From Liolophura sinensis (Eukaryota; Mollusca; Polyplacophora; Chitonida; Chitonidae), in contig NC_088301.1 in the NCBI RefSeq assembly GCF_032854445.1, positions 4,887,703 to 4,951,702 of the forward strand: a stretch of 64,000 nt of DNA. The letters are read 5' to 3'. Under the pieces are notes generated by a model that was given only the letters and a program-made list of their open reading frames with translations, searched no databases and had not been told where the DNA came from. The first letter of the stretch is position 1. Each line of letters starts with the position of its first letter. Both the position numbers and the translations under genes were made by a program. Shown here piece by piece: positions 57,501-64,000 of the stretch.

Positions 57501-60203
57501 TGAACATCGGATTGATTGTCGCTGCTCTCTGCTTCCTCTTCATTGTCTTCAAAACAGACTTCTATCAAGAGGTGGAAAAAGTGAGTAACATAGCTCAGTT
57601 CTGTATACTCAATATGAATCGCCTTATTGTGGCATTTATTTATTTAAATGGTTTTTGGTATTGAGATTGAACCGCTCACTGCGCCAAGAGCTCATGGAAC
57701 ATTGGGCAATGCATAATGATTCTGAAAATATTTCCATTGCCGTGAAAACACGAAAGCTTTAGTGTTGACAAATCTGTTAGGGTTTACTTCATATACTGTC
57801 TGAATTATTCAGCTGAGTGGAGTTAGTAACCCTGCAATTAAAAAAGCGCTATGACTGAGTTGATAGCTTATAGTGTCAGCGTTTGGGCGATTGTATAACA
57901 CAATGTTTGCGTGAGCTAAATCTTGTTTACCTACCAATAAGTATAGCATAATGCAAAAACGTAGATACCTCGAAAAAAAGAAATTGAAAAAATCGGATAT
58001 TTTAATTTCAGTATCTCGGAAAATTTTTAACTTTTATAACTATGCGACTATTCAGAGATTTTCTAAGTATCTGTATGCTATTGCATTCTGTCCATCGTAA
58101 CACTGGTGCTGCACCTTTAACTTGATTTACTCAGCTATTTACGGGAAACGGAAGTGAGTCTGTTATTGCCTTTAACTCTTCAGGCGGGTTCTGATGGGCT
58201 GAAGATGCCACGCCCATTAAACATGTTTGGTAAGGCCATTATTGCCAAGGCGGCTTATCGTGTCCTCAGGTATGAATTAAGATTGACAGAAACATTTTGT
58301 ATGTGACCCATCTTCTCCTGGAATGCTTTTAGTTTTTGTGTGTTTATTATATATGTTGTAGGCACAACTGAGGGCAAAGGCACCAAGAGAAGAAAAAGGT
58401 GGAAATAACACTTCGGCAGAGGAAAAGAAAGGTAACGGTCGATGTCTCTACATACCTGATTCAGGTATACCTGTGCGACCAAGTGCTGACTTCTGATTTA
58501 CACAATGACTTCCTGTTGGGAATAGGGTCTTTGTGACAATATTTAGAGAGGATGTGTATCAGATGTATTTATTTATTTTATTTGGTTGGAGATTCAACCC
58601 GTACTCAAGAATATTTCACTTATACGACGGCGACCAGCTTTATGGTGGCTGGAAACCCACGACCATCCGCAGGCTGCTGACTGATTTTCCCACGTACGGC
58701 CGGAGAGGAAGCCAGCATGAGGATGTGTATCAGACTGTTTTCTTCATGCTGATCGTGCATGAATGTACATATATGTATCAGATTTGGTGTTTTCTTCATG
58801 CTGATCGTGTATGACTGCACATACATGTATCAGATTTGGTGTTTTCTTCATGCTGATCGTGTATGAATGCACATACATGTATCAGATTTGGTGTTTTCTT
58901 CATGCTGATCGTGTATGAATGCACATACATGTATCAGATTTGGTGTTTTCTTCATGCTGATCGTGTATGACTGCACATGCATGTATCAGATTTGGTGTTT
59001 TCTTCATGCTGATCGTGTATGACTGCACATGCATGTATCAGATTTGGTGTTTTCTTCATGCTGATCGTGTATGAATGCACATGCATGTATCAGATTTGGT
59101 GTTTTCTTCATGCTGATCGTGTATGACTGCACATGCATGTATCAGATTTGGTGTTTTCTTCATGCTGATCGTGTATGACAGCACATGCATGTATCAGATT
59201 TGGTGTTTTCTTCATGCTGATCGTGTATGAATGCACATGCATGTATCAGATTTGGTGTTTTCTTCATGCTGATCGTGTATGACTGCACATACATGTATCA
59301 GATTTGGTGTTTACTTCATGCTGATTGTGTATGACTGCACATACATGTATCAGATTTGGTGTTTTCTTCATGCTGATCGTGTATGACTGCACATACATGT
59401 ATCAGATTTGGTGTTTTCTTCATGCTGATCGTGTATGAATGCACATACATGTATCAGATTTGGTGTTTTCTTCATGCTGATCGTGTATGACTGCACATAC
59501 ATGTATCAGATTTGGTGTTTTCTTCATGCTGATCGTGTATGACTGCACATACATGTATCAGATTTGGTGTTTTCTTCATGCTGATCATGTATGAATGCAC
59601 ATACATGTATCAGATTTGGTGTTTTCTTCATGCTGATCGTGTATGAATGCACATACATGTATCAGATTTGGTGTTTTCTTCATGGTGATCGTGTATGACT
59701 GCACATACATGTATCAGATTTGGTGTTTTCTTCATGCTGATCATGTATGAATGCACATACATGTATACTGCTTTATGTAGCAGCTAAATACGCCTACATG
59801 TGATATAAGTATACATATGACAAAAATAAACGCAAGACAAGAGAAAATTAACCAGATAAAATATGTTCATGGTCTAAATAAATCTATATTTCTCTTTATA
59901 CATGTTTCACCTTCAGGTCTTCTGAGTACCTCCACAGAAAAATCACTGTACCCGTCTGTCTCGGAGAGAACGGGAAAGATGTCATACGGAGCTGCTGACT
60001 CGTCATCTGATTTTCCACAGCCCAGTTATACGAAACTGTTCATCGTCAGTCAGAGAAGATGGAAACGGGTTATGTTGAAACGGCTGGCAGCCAGTCTCAT
60101 ATGCTTTGGCATTCTAGCCGTGGGTATTTTGTGCCGATTTCTCATACTGACTTCTCCCAAAACCGAGCCGGTGGAATGGATGAACATCACTATCACAACC
60201 TAG
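42542..60203 (+). CDS. MATE-family multidrug and toxin extrusion transporter (SLC47-type)
   Basis: Exons, all GT-AG with matching phases: 42542-42653, 43533-43636, 44564-44665, 45224-45292, 46552-46600, 47405-47504, 49107-49149, 49539-49583, 49951-50048, 51606-51703, 52004-52117, 52383-52450, 53951-54059, 54655-54730, 56301-56370, 56753-56885, 57486-57580, 58184-58269, 58373-58431 and 59917-60203; about 638 aa. Diagnostic MATE stretches are GHLGKLELDAV, AACDTFFAQSFGS, CLEWWAFEV, VPIGIGAATSIKVG and GVVRGTGRQVIGG, in two six-helix halves (about 65-240 and 275-500). After a hydrophilic linker, a thirteenth hydrophobic segment (about 603-625) closes the protein, as in animal MATE1. The family exports organic cations in exchange for protons at the plasma membrane. 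Uncertain points: an in-frame ATG at 42473 could add 23 residues, and the exon 18/19 junction has two possible acceptors. Several acidic residues are replaced (see findings). Confidence 0.93.
42941..43262 (-). repeat. SINE family 3 (different body, same tail)
   Basis: Minus-strand reading ends CTCTTGAGCATGGCGTTAAA then CAACAATCAAACAAATAAAG, the family 1 tail, but the body (AACTTGCCAAAGTTTGGTGG, GGCACTGTTTTGGGGCGTTG) is unrelated. It lies in MATE intron 1. Confidence 0.7.
44168..44418 (-). repeat. SINE family 1, full length
   Basis: (AAAT)-rich tail to GGCCACGGAGGCCCC head on the minus strand, in MATE intron 2. Confidence 0.88.
45487..45762 (-). repeat. SINE family 2, 5'-truncated
   Basis: (AATG)n then CTTGGGGTTTAATGTCGTAC at the tail side, and GTCACATTATACTGACACCT in the body. 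Followed by (AAAT)n at 45765-45784. MATE intron 4. Confidence 0.8.
46070..46155 (+). repeat. SINE family 1 tail fragment
   Basis: CCATAATGCTGGCCGCTGTC to ACACCAATCAAATA; MATE intron 4. Confidence 0.8.
47053..47165 (+). repeat. SINE family 1, 5'-truncated
   Basis: GGTCTTTCAGCAACCTGCGG to (AAAT)n; MATE intron 5. A second, weaker tail fragment lies at 47307-47372. Confidence 0.8.
48161..48412 (+). repeat. SINE family 1, left arm of an inverted pair
   Basis: Full-length copy (GTGGCCGAGGTCGTTGACTC head; AACACCAATCAAATAA tail) in MATE intron 6, tail to tail with the next element. Confidence 0.85.
48413..48595 (-). repeat. SINE family 1, right arm of an inverted pair
   Basis: Begins at once with TATTTATTTGATTGGTGTTT and ends, head lost, at CCTTCCCACATTCGGTCAAT. 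A second (AAAT)n follows. Confidence 0.88.
48730..49080. mobile_element. MITE immediately upstream of MATE exon 7
   Basis: TTAAAACTTTAGTGTTACAT then TTAACAGTGTAAATATC then GGGAGGAGTGA at the left reappears inverted at the right end (49030-49080), about 50 bp with a few mismatches. The ends are compatible with TTAA flanks. Its right end lies 26 bp before the exon 7 boundary at 49107. Confidence 0.8.
49400..49500 (+). repeat. SINE family 1 tail fragment
   Basis: AGTGCTGGCCGCCGTCTATA, AGCACCAACCAAGCAAATAA; MATE intron 7, about 40 bp before exon 8. Confidence 0.65.
50017..50830 (+). repeat. 77-bp minisatellite containing the MATE exon 9 end and splice donor
   Basis: TCGTGTACACATTTGAGTTT then GGATACAGGTGGGTAGTACA occurs first as the true exon 9 end (donor after 50048) and then in ten further copies about 77 bp apart. 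At the donor position four or five intronic copies keep AG|GTGGG and the rest read AG|ATGGG. Confidence 0.93.
50887..51130 (-). repeat. SINE family 2, diverged
   Basis: GAATGCCTGGGGTTTTACGT and CCAGTCACATTATACTGACA align with the copy at 45487-45762; MATE intron 9. Confidence 0.75.
52897..53545. repeat. 48-bp minisatellite in MATE intron 12
   Basis: About 13 units of 48 bp (GTGTGATAGACGTACAGCAT then AGAGAGTAAAACCAGAG) with exact spacing. Because 48 is divisible by three, all three minus-strand frames stay open for 224 to 260 codons. Confidence 0.95.
55060..56250 (+). repeat. About 30-bp minisatellite in MATE intron 14
   Basis: Roughly forty copies of TTTATTGATACGACCAGGTT plus CTCTGTTGC, with frequent A/C and C/T variants and unit-length changes. 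Confidence 0.93.
58564..58718 (-). repeat. SINE family 1, 5'-truncated, with target-site duplication
   Basis: Tail TATTTATTTATTTTATTTGG to GGAGAGGAAGCCAGCAT; GAGGATGTGTATCAGA occurs on both sides (58548-58563, 58719-58734). MATE intron 19. Confidence 0.88.
58735..59770 (+). repeat. 52-bp minisatellite in MATE intron 19
   Basis: About 20 copies of GTGTATGAATGCACATACAT then GTATCAGATTTGGTGTTTTC then TTCATGCTGATC, with few differences between copies. Confidence 0.95.
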
Positions 60204-60457
60204 GGGTCGGAAACGAATGTCAAACCACCTAGGCCTATGCCAGTGGCGATCAGACGTTTTGAGCTGTAGTCGGTATAAGCGTACATTTCTGTCGACTTTA
60301 CATTTATGTCTGTATATACGTAATATACGTAATAATTTGCGTATAAGATTTATTTTACGATAAGAAAGTACTGTAAATACTGTACAAAGACAAATGTAGT
60401 AGATGTACACAAATCACTGTACAAATACAAGTATATGTATTGACTTACACGCAGTCG

Positions 60458-60605
60458 TACGTGGGAAGGTCTCAGCAACCTGCGGATGGTCGTGGGTTTC
60501 CCCCGGTCCCTGCCCGGTTTTAAATCTACCATAATGCTGGCCACCGTCGTATAAGTGAAATATTCTTGAGTACGGTGTACAACACCAATCAAATAAATAA
60601 ATAAC
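60458..60605 (+). repeat. SINE family 1, 5'-truncated
   Basis: TACGTGGGAAGGTCTCAGCA to (AAAT)n; may lie in the MATE 3' UTR. Confidence 0.85.
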
Positions 60606-61789
60606 ATACATACAGGTCAAATTACATACAGTCAATGTGGCTGTACCATTATATGATGTAGATACATGTTCGATTTATGGTTGCACCTTCAAATCAATTT
60701 GGCAGCGAAAAACATGAAACGATATTAAACTTTTATCTCACCTTACTTGTGTAACTACGCAATTGTTTGCTAATTCACAGTCGTAGGAGAACTGTTCATC
60801 AGAAAAATGCAGCGTAAACTAGCAAACAGATTTTACATTAAAGGGATACAGAATCAGTTGGAGATTTGTTGACTTAAGCCCTACAGTCATGGTCACGCTT
60901 TAATAGACCTGTCACACCTAATATTCAGCTTAGACTTGCCTATCTCTCAAACGATCGAATAAGAATCGATGCTGATTGGCTGGCAGCGGAGACAAGGTTT
61001 CCTCTTTCAAATCTTTATCACGCTTGAATAAATGTACCATACCTAAAATCAGCTGAGGTAGGGCATAGCCTGGATTTCCCTGTTTCTCAAACCAGCGAAT
61101 CGACTCTGTATCCCTCAAAAAGTAGTGTGAGACTTGTTCAGTGAAAAGAGCAGATGGGAAAACGTGAGGAAATTAGGGGAGTGGTTTTCAATTCATGGGA
61201 TTATTTTATGGTTAACCGAGCATACTCTTTCATATATGATCAAGATGCTTGCTGAGACTTATTATTATTATTATTGCAGTATTCTTATTACATGTAGTGT
61301 GTTGTAATAGCAGGCTTACGTACATGTAATATGTTGTAATAACAGGCCTATGTACAATGAAAATCTGACTAAAAGAATGTTCACCTGCGTATTTGTAAGC
61401 CTATGTACTGTGAATTTTATGTAAAAAAAAGATGACATTTTCGGTTTGCAGTTACATGTAGGCAACATGGAGTATCGTTGGATAAACGATGTGTGTGTTT
61501 TATTCATAATTTCTCGTATGATTTTTACGTTCAGATTTACGCACTTTAGTTAATTCATTGTTATTCATTTTTTTTAATTACTGTTCAGAGATTGAATTTC
61601 ATGGAGTATTTCCGTTACAGTTGATCAGCATGTCTCGATCTAAAAAAAATTATTTGTAACACGCTTGGTTGTTGTTGAAAAAATAGTGCTCGTAATGTAC
61701 CCGGTATTTTGTGTAAATGAACAATGAAATAAATTATACTAGCTCAAGAAAATGAATTCAGTTTGTAGAAGTAAATTTCATTCATATCG
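60606..61789. other. Probable MATE 3' UTR and intergenic DNA
   Basis: No clear gene. An AAATAAA at about 61727 is a possible distal polyadenylation signal. A minus-strand open stretch at about 61140-60930 (LRDTESIRWFEKQGNPGYAL) has a non-random look but no family I recognise. Confidence 0.35.
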
Positions 61790-61996
61790 GGGGCTCCGTG
61801 AGTTCAAGACCAGCTCATGCTGGCTTCCTCTCCGGCCGTAAGTGGGAAGGTCTGCCAACAACCTGCGGATGGTCGTGGGTTTCCCCCGGGCTGTGCCCGG
61901 TTTCCGCCCACCATAATGCTGGCCGCCGTCGTATAAGTGAAATATTCTTGAGTACGGCGTAAAACACCAATCAAAAAAAAAAAAAAAAAAAAAAAA
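61790..61996 (+). repeat. SINE family 1 with poly(A) tail
   Basis: The head is shortened (GGGGGCTCCGTGAGTTCAAG), the body intact, and the tail ends in about 23 A instead of (AAAT)n. Confidence 0.88.
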
Positions 61997-62154
61997 TCAT
62001 TCATATCAGACCGTGCACAAAATTGCATATACACTCACCTGACAATCTTAAATTTGATAAGTGATTCAATATCTTGCAGTATGAAAAAATACCTAAGACC
62101 CAAACATCTTGAAATTTAATCTCTTATGTCATTCACGAATAACCGAACGAGTTG

Positions 62155-62475
62155 GCTCGTGGCTGCGAGATTTTCGTATTTAACTGGTGTGACACACGAG
62201 GTGTTGGCTTGTGGCCGTGTCGTTTAAATGCTCGCCTTTGAATTGTCTGACAAACGAGAAGAAATGCTTGTTGTTGACTGTTGAGACACGCAAGTTGTTG
62301 ATTCGTTGACTAGTCGGACACCGCGCGGTTGAAATGCCTGTTACTGACTTGGGGGACACAAAAGTTGTTGATTTTTGACCGCTCAGTTGAAAAGCTTATT
62401 ATTGATTGGTTGGACCCACGAGTTGTTGGTTGGTGGGCGCGTACCTGAAAAGCTTGTTATTGACGGGTGGGACAC
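62155..62475 (+). repeat. Degenerate tandem repeat, about 60 bp
   Basis: About five loose copies of GGACACACGAGTTGTTGGTT ... TTGAAAAGCTTGTTATTGAC. Confidence 0.65.
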
Positions 62476-62479
62476 ACAC

Positions 62480-62885
62480 ACTGAGTACTTCCAAATGACA
62501 CCTGAATACTACCTGATCGAATCTGAGTACTACCAGATGTTACCCGAGTACTACCAGATGTTACTTGAGTACTACCGGACGTTACTTGAGTACTACCAGA
62601 CAATACCTGAGTAATATCAGATGTTACCTGAGTAATATCAGATCTTATTTGAGGAACATCAGATGTTACCCGAGTAATATCAGATGTTACCTGAGTAATA
62701 TCAGATGTTACCTGAGTAATATCAGATGTTACCTGAGTAATATCAGATGTTACTTGAGTAATATCAGATCTTATTTGAGTAACATCAGATGTTACCTGAT
62801 TAATATCAGATGTTACGTGAGTAATACCAGATGTTACCGGAGCACAACCAGATGTTACCTGTACAATAGCAAACGTTAACTGAGT
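62480..62885 (+). repeat. 21-bp minisatellite
   Basis: About nineteen units of GAGTAATATCAGATGTTACC T (earlier copies GAGTACTACCAGATGTTACC). The 21-bp length keeps frames open on both strands. Confidence 0.92.
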
Positions 62886-62949
62886 GATGTTGTGGACAGC
62901 AAGCAAGAAGTATGAACACGAAAACGTCCAAAATTTTGGTTGGAGTTTA

Positions 62950-63221
62950 TTTTTTATTTATTTTTTTTTTGATTGGTGTTTTACGCCGTACTCAAGAATA
63001 TTTCACTTTTACGACGGCGGCCAGCATTATGGTGGGTGGAAACCGGGCACAACCCGGGGGAAACCCTCGACCATCCACAGGTTGCTGGCAGACCTTCCCA
63101 CTTACGGCCGGAGAAGAAGCCAACATGAGCTGGACTTGAACTCACAGCGACCGCATTGGTGAGAGGCTCCTGGGTCATTACGCTGCGCTAGCGCGCTAAC
63201 CGACTGAGCCACGGAGGCCCC
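62950..63221 (-). repeat. SINE family 1, full length with target-site duplication
   Basis: Best-preserved copy: (AAAT)/poly-T tail to CCACGGAGGCCCC head. TGGTTGGAGTTTA before and TGGTTGGATTTTA after are a one-mismatch 13-bp duplication. Confidence 0.92.
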
Positions 63222-64000
63222 TGGTTGGATTTTAGTATGGTGGTTGAATAAAATACCCTTAAGGTATATGTCACCACGAAGATAATTAGAATTATGATAC
63301 AAATCCTGTTTTTTAGGATGTGGTATGTTTTGGAGGTGCTTAACAATAGTTCTTGCAGATGTGAATATTTTCACACATAAAGAACCAGATTGGCCAGTGC
63401 TGGTTGTACTGGTAATCTTTTCGTTGGAGAACCAAGGTCATGTTAGTCCACATTCGTTCGGTTAATTTCGGTAAACCAAAGTGAAGCTTGCACATGATTC
63501 ATATCACAATATAATCTCCTATAGTGAAATGTCAGAGCAGACGTGTAGTTCTCGCTCTCATCTCATCGTCTTGTGTTCTTGGCACAGGCAGGCAAATTCT
63601 AGTCACGTCACTCATGCCATGTCATGAACTTGGCATCCAGTCACATAGTGATTTATCATGTAATACGACTTGTCACGGAATAAATTACAGTCGGGTCTAC
63701 CAGCGCTCACGAGTTAGATTTATAGAGGACCATAATCTCTTTTCTGTCCAGGCCAGAGAACAACAAAAGCTGTGCTACATTTACACGGGCAGATTTCTAC
63801 CGGATAGACATGGTCTCAGAAAACCAGAGTCGGCTTTTGTAGTGGACAGTGCCGAAAACTAAAGTACGTGTGGGTAAGATATCTTCTACAGTGTAATAAT
63901 GTAATAAGTCTATATGTACTTAGTATTTGCCAGATACTTGCTGGCTTATTTATAAAAAGCGTTGGTCTCCCCGCAGCGGCAAAGGTCACTTTTGACACTC
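63222..64000. other. Intergenic, nothing certain
   Basis: An ATG-less open stretch of 112 codons (63524-63862, plus) could be an exon but has no recognised domain; both ends lack decisive splice signals. Confidence 0.3.

Noticed and set aside
62457-62906. 149-aa minus and 104-aa plus repetitive frames
   Set aside because: Translation of the 21-bp minisatellite in both directions.

Overview
This window is animal genomic DNA with spliced genes. Introns follow GT-AG and repeats are dense. Most copies belong to a tRNA-headed SINE family whose 3' tail reads like the common mollusc SINEs, which points to a mollusc or another lophotrochozoan; the exact taxon cannot be fixed from sequence alone.

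Three gene models hold up at the level of exon phases. (1) On the minus strand, 9045 down to 1191 and running off the left edge, is a secreted protein built from C-type lectin-like domains. It has a signal-peptide exon, a two-exon CTLD and the first exon of a second CTLD, all joined in phase 1. (2) On the plus strand, 29137-37876, is a six-exon geminin gene (DNA replication licensing inhibitor) with a destruction box, the Cdt1-binding coiled coil and a long acidic tail (about 290 aa). (3) On the plus strand, 42542-60203, is a MATE/SLC47-type cation/proton antiporter of about 20 exons (about 638 aa) with a thirteenth C-terminal membrane segment. A lone collagen-like exon (minus strand, 22369-22241) belongs to a fourth gene that I could not complete.

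The rest is mobile and tandem DNA. About two dozen SINE pieces fall into three families that share one 3' tail, and several have clear target-site duplications. There is a decayed, internally deleted BEL/Pao retrotransposon (about 12685-15500, minus), a decayed LINE reverse transcriptase (about 26982-28550, plus) and several inverted-repeat (MITE or foldback) elements, some nested or TTAA/TA-flanked. Minisatellites with units of 21, 22, 30, 47, 48, 52, 59, 74 and 77 bp are also present.

The most unusual signal is that three minisatellites overlap the edge of an exon. In geminin intron 5 and MATE intron 9 the repeated unit contains the 3' end of the preceding exon together with its 5' splice site. 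In the last geminin exon the repeat contains the stop codon. The geminin intron therefore carries about fifteen copies of an exon-end/donor cassette. The MATE protein also appears to lack two of the four acidic residues regarded as important in vertebrate MATE1.
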